Assembly (NCBI RefSeq): GCF_002777975.1
Contig: NZ_NGVS01000031.1
Location: 563-64,562 of the forward strand
DNA: 64,000 nucleotides
Reading direction: 5' to 3'
From: Shewanella carassii
Lineage (GTDB): Bacteria > Pseudomonadota > Gammaproteobacteria > Enterobacterales > Shewanellaceae
Shown: positions 17,160 through 26,299 of the stretch, piece by piece
Numbering within the stretch: position 1 is the first letter of the stretch
Layout: every line of letters begins with the position of its first letter
Translations under genes and position numbers: made by a program
Notes under the pieces: generated by a model
What the model was told of the DNA's origin: nothing
Databases searched by the model: none
Seen by the model: the letters and a program-made list of their open reading frames with translations, nothing else

Positions 17160-17384
17160 ATGGCCAAACATATTAAGCAGACCGCACTGCTGGAACATGA
17201 ATCCGGTCGTGGACAGATCAAAGATAACGCCCTCAAGGCCGTGGTGACCAGTTCACTGTTTCGCTGTCGCAGCGAGAAGCCGAAGAAGGGCAAAGGATCA
17301 TACAGTCGTAAAGGACGCAATGGAAAGGGGCAACAGGGTGTTGCCCCTTTTGATTTTATGACTCTAATCTTTTCACCCTGCTGA
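17160..17384 (+). CDS. arfA: Alternative ribosome-rescue factor ArfA
   Basis: ArfA rescues ribosomes stalled on nonstop mRNA by recruiting release factor 2, as a backup to tmRNA. The 74-codon frame carries the family core GQIKDNALKAVV, SLFRCR and KKGKGSYSRKGR (about residues 18-53). Its GGGAGC-like site at 17151 supports ATG 17160. A perfect 12-bp hairpin with a T-run lies inside the reading frame at codons 55-65, so most transcripts should end before the stop codon at 17382-17384. The hydrophobic C-terminal tail (FDFMTLIFSPC) would be made only from readthrough mRNA and, in E. coli, marks the protein for degradation. It was possibly overlooked as a short gene in earlier annotations. Confidence 0.92.
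   Translation: MAKHIKQTALLEHESGRGQIKDNALKAVVTSSLFRCRSEKPKKGKGSYSRKGRNGKGQQGVAPFDFMTLIFSPC
17324..17354 (+). terminator. Intrinsic terminator inside the arfA coding sequence
   Basis: AAAGGGGCAACA (17324-17335) pairs perfectly with TGTTGCCCCTTT (17339-17350) around a GGG loop and is followed by TGATTTTA. It lies wholly within the arfA frame. In E. coli and relatives the same arrangement yields nonstop arfA mRNA, so ArfA accumulates only when tmRNA fails. RNase III cleavage of the stem is an alternative route to the same end. Confidence 0.88.
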
Positions 17385-17421
17385 CACCTCAAGAAAGATT
17401 TCTCCAAGGTGTTGGGAGAGT

Positions 17422-18846
17422 TTATTCCGGCATCTGCACCAGTTCGGCCCACAGATCGTGCTCATCAGAATGAGTGATCAGTGCGCGCACCATGTCCCCT
17501 GGGCTTAGTTCCACTTCACCGTTTAAGAATACCATGCCGTCGATTTCAGGCGCATCGGCATAGCAGCGGCCAATGGCGCCTTCCTCGTCCACATCATCGA
17601 TAAGGACATCCAGCTCACGGCCTACCAGGCGCGCCAGCCGCTCGGCACTGATCTCGGCCTGCACCTGCATGAAACGCTCATAGCGGTCCTGCTTGACCTC
17701 TTCACTGATAAGCTCGGCCAAGGTATTGGCCACGGCGCCATCGACTTCCGAGTACTTGAAGCAGCCCACTCGGTCCAGCCTTGCTTCACGCAGGAAGTCC
17801 AGCAGGATTTCGAAATCCTCTTCGGTTTCACCGGGGAAGCCAACGATAAAGGTTGAGCGGATCACCAGATCCGGGCAGATCTCACGCCATTTCTTGATGG
17901 CGTCCAACTGGCGGTCGACCCGGCCGGGACGCTTCATCATCTTGAGCACGCGAGGGCTGGCGTGCTGCAGTGGCAGATCCAGATAGGGCAGGATCAGTCC
18001 TTCGGCCATCAGCGGGATCAGCTCATCGACCCAAGGGTAAGGGTAGACATAGTGCAGGCGTACCCACACACCCATCTTGCCCAGATGGCGGGCCAGGGTG
18101 GTGATATCTTGCTTCACCGGCATGCCGTTCCAGAAGTCGGTGCGGCCGCCCTTGTCTTTGCCGTAGGCCGAGGTGTCCTGGCTGACGACCAGAATTTCCT
18201 GAACGCCGCTTTCCACCAGGCGTTTGGCTTCATCCAGCACGCTGCCGACACTGCGGCTGTCCAGATCGCCCCTCAGCGCCGGAATGATGCAGAAGGTACA
18301 GCGGTTGTCGCAGCCTTCGGAAATCTTCAGGTAGGCATAATGCTTGGGGGTCAGCTTAACGCCGGCTTGTGGGATCAGCGAGGTGAAGGGGTTGTGCTCC
18401 GGCTTGGGCACATACTTGTGCACATGGTTCAGCACGGCTTCATAGCTGTGGGGGCCGGTGATCTCCAGTACATCCGGATGCACTTCGCGGATCTGGTTTT
18501 CCTTGGCGCCCAGGCAGCCGGTGACTATCACCTTGCCGTTTTCTTCCAGCGCTTCACGCACGGCATCCAGCGACTCTTCCACCGCGGCATCGATAAAGCC
18601 ACAGGTGTTGACTATTACCAGGTCGGCATTGTCATAGCTGTTGGTAACCTCATAGCCGTCGATGCGCAGTTGGGTGAGGATCCGCTCGGAATCCACCAGG
18701 TTCTTGGGGCAGCCCAGGCTGACAAAGCCGATGCGATTGCCGCTGGTTTGGGCCTCGGCAGGGCTGTTTCCCTGTGCCAGAGTCTTGGCCGGAGTGTCCA
18801 GAGTCGTGGTCTGCTTGGGATCAAAAATGTCGACTGATTTCTTCAA
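17422..18846 (-). CDS. rimO: Ribosomal protein uS12 methylthiotransferase RimO
   Basis: RimO adds a methylthio group to an aspartate of ribosomal protein S12. The 474-residue protein has the N-terminal UPF0004 domain with its three cluster cysteines ([21 protein letters not shown]). The radical SAM motif is in [11 protein letters not shown], and a C-terminal TRAM domain ends in [11 protein letters not shown]. The frame opens with TTG 18846 without a clear ribosome site; no ATG occurs before the conserved region, so the start is uncertain by a few codons. It is convergent with arfA, 37 bp apart. Confidence 0.95.
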   Translation of the reverse strand: MKKSVDIFDPKQTTTLDTPAKTLAQGNSPAEAQTSGNRIGFVSLGCPKNLVDSERILTQLRIDGYEVTNSYDNADLVIVNTCGFIDAAVEESLDAVREALEENGKVIVTGCLGAKENQIREVHPDVLEITGPHSYEAVLNHVHKYVPKPEHNPFTSLIPQAGVKLTPKHYAYLKISEGCDNRCTFCIIPALRGDLDSRSVGSVLDEAKRLVESGVQEILVVSQDTSAYGKDKGGRTDFWNGMPVKQDITTLARHLGKMGVWVRLHYVYPYPWVDELIPLMAEGLILPYLDLPLQHASPRVLKMMKRPGRVDRQLDAIKKWREICPDLVIRSTFIVGFPGETEEDFEILLDFLREARLDRVGCFKYSEVDGAVANTLAELISEEVKQDRYERFMQVQAEISAERLARLVGRELDVLIDDVDEEGAIGRCYADAPEIDGMVFLNGEVELSPGDMVRALITHSDEHDLWAELVQMPE

Positions 18847-19080
18847 GAGCTGTTTTCCGCAATGCTAAAGCTGATGGAGCACGCTTGGGTGCCGGTAAAA
18901 TTGGCGGCGATTATACCTCAGCCATAGAAAAGGTACAGTTGGACTGGTTGATTTATGTTCTATGTTGCCATCTCGGTTGCCGCTTCAAAACGTCGTTGAA
19001 AAATTTTTTGATTTTTTTAACCCTTTTGGCAGCTGGCTGCGTTTCTATGGTCAACGAAGCGAACTTTTTGGAGAACCAAG

Positions 19081-19788
19081 ATGAAAAAATCTCTGCTGAA
19101 TCTGGCGCTGATAGGCGCACTGTTACCCGCTACTCTGATGAGCCACTCAGTACTGGCTCAGGATAGACCTCTACTGGAAACCACAGGCGTCAGCCAGATA
19201 CAGGTTGAGCCCGATATGGCCGAAATCCATGTTGAAGTGTCATTAAGCGAATCTGATGCCAAGGCGGCCAAGGCCGCATCCGACAAGGCTGTGGCCGCTT
19301 TTATCGAGCGCCTGCTTAAGGCCGGGGTCGCTAAGGAGTCGATTGCCGCCGCCAATCTGAATCTGCAACCTGAGTATGTTTACCTCAAGGACAAGGCGCC
19401 CGAGCTCAAGGGGTATCGCGCCAGTCGTAGTGTGACCGTGTTGGTGAAACAGTTGGATCAGCTCAATCCCATACTGGACTCGGCGTTAATAGGCGGGATC
19501 AACAAGGTGAACCAGATCAACCTCAAGTCCAGTAAAGAAGCCGAGATGCGCAAGCAGGCGCGGCAGGCGGCCATTGAAGATGCCAAGCAAAAGGCCAGTG
19601 AGCTGGCGGCCGGATTTGGCGAGAAACTCGATGGCGTCTGGTCGATTCGTTATTTCGACCAAGGCCCGGTGCGCCCAGTGATGTACAAGGCCGCCATGAT
19701 GGCTGAAGGCGCTATCAACCAGAGCTATGAGTATGGCCAGGTAACCTTCTCCGACAGGGTAGAGGTCAGCTACAAGCTGCGTGACTGA
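19081..19788 (+). CDS. SIMPL-domain (DUF541, YggE-like) periplasmic protein
   Basis: The 235-residue protein has a signal peptide (about 1-26, ending VLA) and the SIMPL/DUF541 pattern: TTGVSQIQVEPDMAEIHVEV, alternating Lys/Ala helices, then YRASRSVTVLV and a C-terminal EVSYKLRD strand. E. coli YggE is linked to oxidative-stress tolerance, but the biochemical activity of the family is unsettled. ATG 19081 has GGAGAACCAAG upstream. It is a single gene; the 234 bp before it hold a long AT-rich stretch and no gene. Confidence 0.85.
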   Translation: MKKSLLNLALIGALLPATLMSHSVLAQDRPLLETTGVSQIQVEPDMAEIHVEVSLSESDAKAAKAASDKAVAAFIERLLKAGVAKESIAAANLNLQPEYVYLKDKAPELKGYRASRSVTVLVKQLDQLNPILDSALIGGINKVNQINLKSSKEAEMRKQARQAAIEDAKQKASELAAGFGEKLDGVWSIRYFDQGPVRPVMYKAAMMAEGAINQSYEYGQVTFSDRVEVSYKLRD

Positions 19789-19982
19789 AGTAAGCATTCG
19801 GGTGAGAGCCGCCGGCTCGCTGATGGAGCGAAGCAGTTTTTAACCGTGGCTCGTGAACAAGCGGTGCCGGTATTGCTAGGCCGTGACATGAGTCACTTCC
19901 CCTAGGCTTAATGCCCGCCTAGCGGGATATTTACCGCCAGAGGCACAATCCAGCTTGCTATTGGGGCCGTGATAGTTAGAAT

Positions 19983-20145
19983 GCCAGTCGAATACCTTTG
20001 AGTAGAGGCGCGCTGCCTAAGAGTAACCGGGAAGAGGGTGATGCCTTTGAGGCCCGGGGAAAGGAGTCGGCGCCGAAGTAGCCAGGTCATCAAACCTGAC
20101 TGCTGGTTCTGTATCTAATAGGTGCAGGACTGCCATAGTCATCCA
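19983..20145 (+). ncRNA. Lysine riboswitch (L box)
   Basis: The leader carries the conserved blocks of the lysine riboswitch in order: AGAGGCGCG (20004-20012), the AAGAGTA S-turn (20019-20025), GGAAAGGAGTCGGCGCCGAAG (about 20058-20078), CTGG (20103-20106) and GGTGCAGGACTGCCA (20121-20135). A possible P1 pairs GCCAGTC (about 19984-19990) with GACTGCC near 20128-20134. This fits the known L box upstream of NhaC-type lysine transporters in gammaproteobacteria. Ends are approximate. Between 19789 and 19982 I see no gene; the promoter must lie there. Confidence 0.88.
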
Positions 20146-20224
20146 CTATGGAGCGCTACCTGAAGGAGCTGAGAAGTTTCTGCCCTCCTTGGTCTGAGTT
20201 TCTTCGATCCTATCGGTAGATCTC

Positions 20225-20252
20225 CACCTTAGTTGTTTTAGGTGTAAAGAGA
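20225..20252 (+). promoter_or_regulatory. Possible Shine-Dalgarno-sequestering hairpin (riboswitch expression platform)
   Basis: CACCT (20225-20229) can pair with AGGTG (20240-20244), just before the ATG at 20255; AAAGAG follows at 20247-20252. No stem with a strong T-run is seen between the riboswitch core and the start codon, so control at translation is more likely than attenuation. AAGGAG (about 20163-20168) can also pair with CTCCTT (about 20184-20189). Confidence 0.35.
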
Positions 20253-20254
20253 TC

Positions 20255-21835
20255 ATGAATATCATGCATTTTGCGGACTCTCCCTGGTCCATAGTTCCTC
20301 CTCTGCTGGCGGTTGCGCTGGCGATCATCACCCGTAGAGTACTGCTCTCCCTTGGGGTAGGCATAGTCGCCGGCAGCCTGATGTTGCAACAGTTTTCACC
20401 GCTGCAATCGCTGCGCTACCTGTTTGACAGTGTGCTGAAAATCTTCTGGGTCGATGGTGCTCCCAACAGCGATAACCTGAATATGCTGCTGTTTATGCTG
20501 CTGCTGGGTGGGCTTATCAGCTTGATGACCGCCTCGGGTGCGACCCGGGCCTTCGCCGAATGGGCCGCCAGGCGCTGCCAGAGCCGCAAGGGCGCCAAGT
20601 CGCTCACCGGCTTGATGGTGTTTGCCTTTTTTATTGACGACTTCTTCCACAGTCTGTCGGTGGGGCCCATTTGCCGCCCTGTGACCGACAGATTCCAGAT
20701 CTCCCGCGCCAAGTTGGCCTATCTGCTGGACTCAACTGCGGCGCCCGTGTGCGTATTGATGCCCATCTCCTCCTGGGGGGCCTATATCATCGCCCTGGTG
20801 GGCGGCATACTCGTGGCCCATGGGGTGACAGAGCAGAGCCCGATCGCCGCTTTTGTGCAGATGATCCCCATGAATCTCTATGCGGTATTTACCCTGATCA
20901 TGGTGGTGGTGGTCATCGCCTTCCAACTGGATATTGGGCCGATGCGACAGCATGAGCAGCGGGCGCTCGAAGGCAAGCTCTGGGATGAATCTAAGGGCCG
21001 GCCAATCGGGCTGGATATGGAAGCCCCGGCCGACAGCCGCGGCGGCATGCTGGATATGGTGTTGCCGATAGTGACACTGACGGCGGCGAGTATCTATTTC
21101 ATGCTGGACTCCGGGGCCCAGGTATTGGCCGCCAATGGTCAGGCCTTCAGCGTGCTGGGCGCCTTTGAACATACCAATGTGGGCTCATCTTTGGTTTATG
21201 GCGCCCTTTGCAGCCTGGCGGTGTCCGGCCTGTTGGCCCTGCGTCTCGGCCTTGGGATCGCCACTTGGCTGCGCGCCGCCCCCAGAGGCGTCATGGCCAT
21301 GTTGCCGGCGATCAACATACTGCTGTTTGCCTGGACCATAGGCGCCGTGGTGCGTGACATGGAAACCGGCAAATATCTCGCCAGCCTGGCCAACGGCAAC
21401 CTGCCCACAGGGCTGCTGCCTGTGGTGGTGTTTGTGCTCTCCTGCGCCATGGCCTTTGCCACAGGCACCAGTTGGGGCACTTTCGGTATCATGTTGCCAC
21501 TCGCCGGAGATATGGCCGCCGCCAGCGATATCCAACTTCTGCTGCCCATGCTGTCGGCTGTGCTGGCCGGTGCTGTGTTTGGCGACCACAGTTCGCCCAT
21601 CTCCAGTACCAGTATTTTGTCGGCCACCGGCGCCGGCTGTCACCATATAGATCATGTGCTGACCCAGTTGCCTTATGCCCTGACAGTCGCCTTCGGGGCA
21701 GCGCTGGGGTATCTGGCCATGGGGCTGCTGCACTCCACCCTGGCCGGTTTCCTGGTGAGTGCCGCTTGGTTTGCACTCTTCTGCCTCTATCACGCTAGGC
21801 GCTTCCAGGCGGCTCCCGAGGCCGCCATCGGCTGA
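20255..21835 (+). CDS. lysW: NhaC-family transporter, predicted lysine transporter LysW
   Basis: The 526-residue inner membrane protein has about eleven hydrophobic segments and the NhaC-family signatures FFIDDFFHSLSVGPICRPV, DSTAAPVCVLMPISSWGAY and, near the C-terminus, GTSWGTFGIMLPLA and FGDHSSPISSTSILSATGAG. NhaC members are annotated as Na+/H+ antiporters, but those preceded by a lysine riboswitch have been predicted to carry lysine. The riboswitch directly upstream makes lysine uptake the best inference; transport was not shown by anything in the sequence itself. It is a monocistronic unit closed by a strong terminator. Confidence 0.85.
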   Translation: MNIMHFADSPWSIVPPLLAVALAIITRRVLLSLGVGIVAGSLMLQQFSPLQSLRYLFDSVLKIFWVDGAPNSDNLNMLLFMLLLGGLISLMTASGATRAFAEWAARRCQSRKGAKSLTGLMVFAFFIDDFFHSLSVGPICRPVTDRFQISRAKLAYLLDSTAAPVCVLMPISSWGAYIIALVGGILVAHGVTEQSPIAAFVQMIPMNLYAVFTLIMVVVVIAFQLDIGPMRQHEQRALEGKLWDESKGRPIGLDMEAPADSRGGMLDMVLPIVTLTAASIYFMLDSGAQVLAANGQAFSVLGAFEHTNVGSSLVYGALCSLAVSGLLALRLGLGIATWLRAAPRGVMAMLPAINILLFAWTIGAVVRDMETGKYLASLANGNLPTGLLPVVVFVLSCAMAFATGTSWGTFGIMLPLAGDMAAASDIQLLLPMLSAVLAGAVFGDHSSPISSTSILSATGAGCHHIDHVLTQLPYALTVAFGAALGYLAMGLLHSTLAGFLVSAAWFALFCLYHARRFQAAPEAAIG

Positions 21836-21852
21836 GGCTGAGATGGGATACC

Positions 21853-21884
21853 AAAAAGCCCCGGGAGTTTTTCCGGGGCTTTTT
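21853..21884 (+). terminator. Terminator after lysW
   Basis: AAAAAGCCCCGG pairs with CCGGGGCTTTTT around an 8-base loop. With A and T runs on both sides it could also stop the convergent yibH-like transcript. Confidence 0.88.
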
Positions 21885-21917
21885 ACTCTTGCCAAAGGCT
21901 CGCGAAGATAAGGAGTC

Positions 21918-23048
21918 TCAGTGATCCAGATAGAGATAGTTCTGCCAGCTTTTCATCCTTATCAATACCTTACGCATGATTGATACATGCTCAAAGCTAT
22001 CGGAATAGATGGCGATCTCCACATTGGTACCCAGTGGCAAATGATACTGACTCAGATCATCCAGCGGCTTGAGTTTCACCAGAGGTCGGCCGTTGAGGCG
22101 AATTTGTGACGAGCCATAGAGCTGCCCCTGCGCCTGCACCTGAGATTCACCTATGGCCGGCAGCACTTCGACCACTTCGGCTTGAAACACCTTGCCCGGC
22201 AGAGCGCGGAAGATCAGCTCGGCCTTGAAACCGGGTTTCAGCCGCAGCAGCGAGTTTTGCCTAAAGGCGCCGACAAAGAAGCGCTCCTCCTGATGGACAA
22301 AGGTCATCACAGGCCTGAGGGGCATGGGCACCACCATCATTCCCGGTCTCAGGGTCAACTGGGTCACATAACCGTCTGAGGGGGCGCGCATGCTGGTTTC
22401 CTCCAGATTGAATCTGGCTTTTTCCAACATGGCGGCAATTTCGGCCACCTGGGTGTTTTGCCCCTGATACTCGGCTTCCAGTGCCAGCTTGGCGCGCCGG
22501 GCTTCGGCCTCGGCCGCCTCTACTGAGGCCTGGGCGCCGAGATAGTACTGACGACGGTTGTCGACATCGGCGCGGGTGAAGGCGCCTTTTTCAAAACCGC
22601 TGCGGTAGCGCTCATATTCCAGTTGGGTTCTGTCCCGTTCGGCCTCGGCCTTGATGCGACTGGCCTCGGCGGCCTTATAGGCGGCGTCCAGCCCCAATAC
22701 CGCCTGTTTAGCCTGCTCCAGGCTGGCCCCCAGCCGGGTGACTTCTGTCTGATAAGGAGTCGGATCGACCCGGAACAGCAACTCGCCCTCCTTTAGCAGT
22801 TTATTGGGGGTGACGGGCACTTCTATGACTTTGCCGCGCACCGAGGGGATCAGCGGGGTGGTGACATACATCTGGCTGCCCATGGCGGTATGGGGATGGT
22901 TGTAGTTCATCAACAAAATCAAGGTGCCTATCAGCACTACTCCGCCGAGCACGGCGGTGGGCACACTCCACTTGTTGAGCGGGATGCGGAAAATCTTGAA
23001 GATGGCGACACAGATGGCGGTGTAAGTGAGGATAAGCAAGAGATCCAT
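21918..23048 (-). CDS. yibH: HlyD-family secretion protein, YibH-like
   Basis: The 376-residue inner membrane adaptor has two closely spaced hydrophobic segments near the N-terminus (about 2-20 and 30-47), then lipoyl-like halves (VTTPLIPSVRGKVIEVPV and MRAPSDGYVTQLTLRPGM) flanking a coiled coil of about 80 residues (100-190). This two-helix start and the DUF3302 partner upstream match E. coli YibH/YibI. It directly follows the upstream gene with no gap. Such adaptors usually feed an exporter, but none is adjacent here, so its partner is unknown. The yibH name is by family resemblance. Confidence 0.8.
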   Translation of the reverse strand: MDLLLILTYTAICVAIFKIFRIPLNKWSVPTAVLGGVVLIGTLILLMNYNHPHTAMGSQMYVTTPLIPSVRGKVIEVPVTPNKLLKEGELLFRVDPTPYQTEVTRLGASLEQAKQAVLGLDAAYKAAEASRIKAEAERDRTQLEYERYRSGFEKGAFTRADVDNRRQYYLGAQASVEAAEAEARRAKLALEAEYQGQNTQVAEIAAMLEKARFNLEETSMRAPSDGYVTQLTLRPGMMVVPMPLRPVMTFVHQEERFFVGAFRQNSLLRLKPGFKAELIFRALPGKVFQAEVVEVLPAIGESQVQAQGQLYGSSQIRLNGRPLVKLKPLDDLSQYHLPLGTNVEIAIYSDSFEHVSIMRKVLIRMKSWQNYLYLDH

Positions 23049-23600
23049 TTATCTGTTCTCCCCATTCTTGTTATTACTTTGGCTCTGATTATCTGTACCT
23101 GGAATGTCGGTCGAGTCTGCTGCCGTATCCAAGTCCATGCTGCTGGTGGGTTTGGGGTCGGCTGGGGGCACTTCTGAAGATGTTTGGACTTGGGTTGGTT
23201 TTCGGACTGGGGTTGGGCTTTGGACTTGGGCACTCGGCGCTGCAAGGGCCTCAGTGGCGGCATGCTTTTGGGCTTCCAGGGCGGCGACTTTTTCACTCAA
23301 TAGCTCCAACTGCTGCGCTAGGAGTACGGTTTCATGGTGCAGTGATTGCTGCTCCTGTTGAATTTTATCAAAGCCCCAACCCCGGTCCTCACGCCAGAGA
23401 GTGGCCCAGATCCACAGAAACGGCCACAGCACATGTAGGGTAAACAGGCTCACCCAGCCTGCGTAGTGAATGGCGTCCTGATGGGGGTGGTTGCGTTTCT
23501 TGGCCAGCTCGTAGGGGATGTCGTGGATCACTATCACCCCGTAGAAGATCACCAGGGCGACAAAGATCAGCAGCCCCAGTGCGATATAATCCAGTGTCAT
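23049..23600 (-). CDS. yibI: DUF3302 inner membrane protein, YibI-like
   Basis: The 183-residue protein has two membrane segments (about 5-28 and 45-68) separated by VIHDIPYELAKKRNHPHQDAI, the hallmark of DUF3302. The conserved WATLWREDRGWGFD follows, then a coiled coil and a long Pro/Ser/Thr/Gln-rich tail of low complexity (about 115-183) that is much longer than in E. coli YibI. It is the first gene of a two-gene operon with the adaptor. The function of the family is unknown. The low-complexity tail may be variable between strains. Confidence 0.8.
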   Translation of the reverse strand: MTLDYIALGLLIFVALVIFYGVIVIHDIPYELAKKRNHPHQDAIHYAGWVSLFTLHVLWPFLWIWATLWREDRGWGFDKIQQEQQSLHHETVLLAQQLELLSEKVAALEAQKHAATEALAAPSAQVQSPTPVRKPTQVQTSSEVPPADPKPTSSMDLDTAADSTDIPGTDNQSQSNNKNGENR

Positions 23601-23722
23601 CTAATCGGGTTCCCTTATTCGTAGATACGCTTGAATAAGTGTAGATGGCCGCTGGCGGATTGCCCGGGAATGATGAATTTTTTCAGGGGTATAAGACGAA
23701 AACCGACTCGCGCCCGAAAGGG

Positions 23723-24235
23723 TTAGGGCTCGGCAGGTCCCGGCAGCATAAGCTGATAAAATGCCAAGTCCAGCCAGCGGCCGAACTTATAGCCCACCTG
23801 GGGCAGGGTGCCTGAGTGCTTGAACCCCAATTTCAGGTGCAGGGCAATACTGGCCTGGTTTCCGGCATCTATGGCGCCCACCATGGTGCGCATGCCGCGC
23901 TCCCGGGCCTGGGTTATCAAATGCTGCATCAGAAAGCGCGCCACCCCTTTGCCTCTATGCTCAGGGTGTACATACACAGAATGTTCCACTGAGTAGAGGT
24001 TGGCCGGATAGCCGCGAAACGGGCCTAAGCTGGCAAATCCCAACAGTTGCCCCTGCTCATCCTCGGCGCCCAGAATCGGCCAGCTGCCTTGCTGTTTGGC
24101 GCCGAACCAGTCGCGGATCTGCTGCTCGCTCCTGGGCTGGTATTCATAAAGGGCTGTGGTATGGGCAATGGCATGGTTGAAGATGGCGCGTATCGCTTCG
24201 CCATGTTGCTCAAGTTGGCAGTGACACAGATGCAT
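23723..24235 (-). CDS. GNAT N-acetyltransferase, phosphinothricin/amino-acid acetyltransferase-like
   Basis: The 170-residue protein shows the GNAT fold pattern: FNHAIAHTTALYEY near the start, GFASLGPFR, the acetyl-CoA loop VYVHPEHRGKGVARFL (R-G-K-G-V-A), and GAIDAGNQASIALHLKLGF. This subgroup (Pat, MnaT/YncA) acetylates the amino group of phosphinothricin-like compounds, methionine sulfone or similar amino acids. ATG 24235 is preferred because the family core starts right after it; the frame runs 48 codons further upstream. It follows ureG by 112 bp on the same strand and could be read through from the urease operon. Confidence 0.85.
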   Translation of the reverse strand: MHLCHCQLEQHGEAIRAIFNHAIAHTTALYEYQPRSEQQIRDWFGAKQQGSWPILGAEDEQGQLLGFASLGPFRGYPANLYSVEHSVYVHPEHRGKGVARFLMQHLITQARERGMRTMVGAIDAGNQASIALHLKLGFKHSGTLPQVGYKFGRWLDLAFYQLMLPGPAEP

Positions 24236-24347
24236 TCCAGGCTCCCAAGGTGGTTTCGCCTGAGTATGCCACAAGCCGGTCGGCGTGCCACCTAATGGAC
24301 TGGATATCAAAAACAGTGCCTGCCCAGGTGGCAGGCACTGCTCAGGC

Positions 24348-24980
24348 TCAGTGCTGATCCAGCATGCCTTGGGTGACAATGAAGTCGATGATTTCAGCCA
24401 CCCCTTGCCCCTGCTTGAGGTTGCTAAATACCCAAGGCTTGTTGGGGCGCATTCTGGCGGTATCTTCGGCCATCACTTCCAGCGAGGCACCGACATAGGG
24501 CGCCAAATCTATCTTGTTGATCACCAGCAGATCGGAGCGGGTAATGCCCGGGCCGCCCTTACGGGGGATCTTCTCGCCCTCGGCCACATCTATTACATAG
24601 ATGGTCAGATCTGCCAGTTCCGGGCTGAAGGTGGCACTGAGGTTGTCGCCACCACTCTCGACAAAGACCAGATCCAGGCCGGGATGGCGCGCCGTCAGTT
24701 CTTCCACTGCCGCGAGATTCATAGAGGCGTCTTCGCGAATTGCCGTATGGGGGCAGCCACCGGTTTCCACGCCTATGATGCGGTCGGCGCTCAAGGCCTC
24801 GGCGCGGGTGAGAATTTTGGCGTCTTCCTGGGTATAGATATCGTTGGTGACCACGGCCAGGTTGTAGTTGTCACGCATCGCCTTGCACAGGACTTCCAGC
24901 AGTGCTGTCTTGCCCGAACCAACGGGGCCGCCAACGCCTATGCGCAAAGGTTGTTTGGTTGTTTGCATATTTTCTCTCAT
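24348..24980 (-). CDS. ureG: Urease accessory GTPase UreG
   Basis: UreG hydrolyses GTP to drive nickel delivery into urease. The 210-residue protein has the P-loop GPVGSGKT (about 18-25), the nickel-binding CPH motif in [23 protein letters not shown] and the NKIDLAP guanine motif. ATG 24980 overlaps the ureF stop (ATGA); a second ATG five codons on is possible. It is the last gene of ureDABCEFG. Confidence 0.97.
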   Translation of the reverse strand: MRENMQTTKQPLRIGVGGPVGSGKTALLEVLCKAMRDNYNLAVVTNDIYTQEDAKILTRAEALSADRIIGVETGGCPHTAIREDASMNLAAVEELTARHPGLDLVFVESGGDNLSATFSPELADLTIYVIDVAEGEKIPRKGGPGITRSDLLVINKIDLAPYVGASLEVMAEDTARMRPNKPWVFSNLKQGQGVAEIIDFIVTQGMLDQH

Positions 24981-25720
24981 GAACGAAACAGTCGGGTGTA
25001 TTGGGTTTCATGGCGGGCACTGGCAATGGCCAGCGCCGGGGTATAGCTGCCGATATCGGCCTCGGGCCAGTCTTGCGCCTTTTGCAGCGCCTCGGGGATC
25101 TCGGCGCTCAGTTGCAGCAACAGCTGCTGACCGGCGCTCTGTCCCAGAGGGATCAGCTTGACGCCGGCAGTGACGGCATTTTCGAGCCAGCTCCAGCAAT
25201 AGGCCTCGCACAGTTCATATGTCGGCAGTTGCCAGTGTTTGGCTGCGAGGGCAAAGGCCGCCAATTGGGTTTGCAGCACCAGTTCCCGTTCCTCGGACGC
25301 AAGTGGGATCCCCAGTTGTGGCAGCAGTTTGGCAAAGGCCTGACCGCGCTGGCGTTCTTCCTGCCTTAGTTCTGCTGTTTCGCGACTGGCCAGCAGTAGG
25401 CGGCAATAGTCGCTCGCCGCAGAGACGTGTTCCTGCGCCAGCGCCTGACACAGACGCATCAGCAAGGGCAGCTCCAAGGTGGCCAGGCTGTCTTTAAGTT
25501 GGTTTCGCAGCCAGTGTCCCAGGGTGACAGGGTCTTTAACCCAGCCCCGCTCTATGGCCCATTCCAGTCCTTGGGAATAGGTAAAGCCCCCCACAGGCAG
25601 AGACGGACTCACCAACTGATAGAGGCGCAAGCGGCCAAGCTCGCCGGGGGCCTTGGTCTGAGGCTCAAGGCACTGCTGCCCATGGGCTGGAACCCGGCCT
25701 GGGCAGATATTAGTGGTCAT
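24977..25720 (-). CDS. ureF: Urease accessory protein UreF
   Basis: UreF forms the UreDFG complex that activates urease and regulates UreG. The 247-residue protein has the family's [20 protein letters not shown] segment and the C-terminal [19 protein letters not shown] 25720 is chosen; it overlaps ureE by 11 bp. The frame is open 41 codons further upstream, but that part is the His-tail repeat of ureE read in another frame and gives an artificial Ile/Val/Thr repeat. Confidence 0.95.
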   Translation of the reverse strand: MTTNICPGRVPAHGQQCLEPQTKAPGELGRLRLYQLVSPSLPVGGFTYSQGLEWAIERGWVKDPVTLGHWLRNQLKDSLATLELPLLMRLCQALAQEHVSAASDYCRLLLASRETAELRQEERQRGQAFAKLLPQLGIPLASEERELVLQTQLAAFALAAKHWQLPTYELCEAYCWSWLENAVTAGVKLIPLGQSAGQQLLLQLSAEIPEALQKAQDWPEADIGSYTPALAIASARHETQYTRLFRS

Positions 25721-26264
25721 GGCTGTGGTCGTGATCATGTCCGTGAGAGTGCCCATGACTATTGGCGTGGCTATTGGCGTGACTATGAGCGTGACTATTA
25801 CCGTGACTATGGCCGTGACTATGGCCGTGGGCACTGCCACCATAGGCCCCCGCCTCGGGTTGGAACTTGTCCTGGCGATAGCTGACCGTGAGTCCGAGTC
25901 CCTTAATCATCTCGTCCAGAACATGATCGTGCAGGTAACAGCATTGGCCTTGGGTTATCTGCAGCGGCACATGACGATTCCCCAGGTGATAGCAGGCACG
26001 AGCCAGCAGCAGTGGGTCTGAACTGCTGACCACAGACAGGTTCTCGGCCTTGGCACAAACCTTGGCCAACTCGCCCGTTTCCGCCTTGAGTATATCGCCC
26101 TCTTTGAGGACAGTACCGCGTGGCAAAAACAACCCGGCTTCGCTGCCGTCACTCAAGGTCACTCTTTGGCGGCTGCGAACCCGCTCATCCATCGACAGCC
26201 AAAGCTGCAGTGTTGGGGGCTGTTGGCATTCATCGGCTTCCAGGCGTTGACAAAAATGGATCAT
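25710..26264 (-). CDS. ureE: Urease nickel metallochaperone UreE with long His-rich tail
   Basis: UreE binds nickel and hands it to the urease maturation complex. The 184-residue protein has the peptide-binding domain (about 1-70), the metal-binding domain with [12 protein letters not shown] and [11 protein letters not shown], and a C-terminal tail of about 38 residues made of Gly/Ala/Asn/Asp/Ser-His units holding some 16 histidines. The tail is encoded by an imprecise tandem repeat (25713-25835) that can expand or shrink by slippage. It overlaps ureF by 11 bp. Confidence 0.95.
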   Translation of the reverse strand: MIHFCQRLEADECQQPPTLQLWLSMDERVRSRQRVTLSDGSEAGLFLPRGTVLKEGDILKAETGELAKVCAKAENLSVVSSSDPLLLARACYHLGNRHVPLQITQGQCCYLHDHVLDEMIKGLGLTVSYRQDKFQPEAGAYGGSAHGHSHGHSHGNSHAHSHANSHANSHGHSHGHDHDHSHDH

Positions 26265-26299
26265 CTAAACTTGCTCCTCTTGGTTTCAAGGCCCGAATA

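Noticed and set aside
16841..17452. N-terminal extension of the solute-binding protein by about 200 codons
   Set aside because: It overlaps arfA on the opposite strand, and the GTG at 16840 has a strong ribosome site followed by a signal peptide.
25713..25835. Short tandem repeats suggestive of a CRISPR array
   Set aside because: Units are 6-12 bp, in frame with ureE and encode a His-rich nickel-binding tail; there are no spacers.
25720..25843. N-terminal extension of UreF with an Ile/Val/Thr repeat
   Set aside because: The extension is the UreE histidine-tail repeat read in another frame; a start at 25720 gives a normal UreF.
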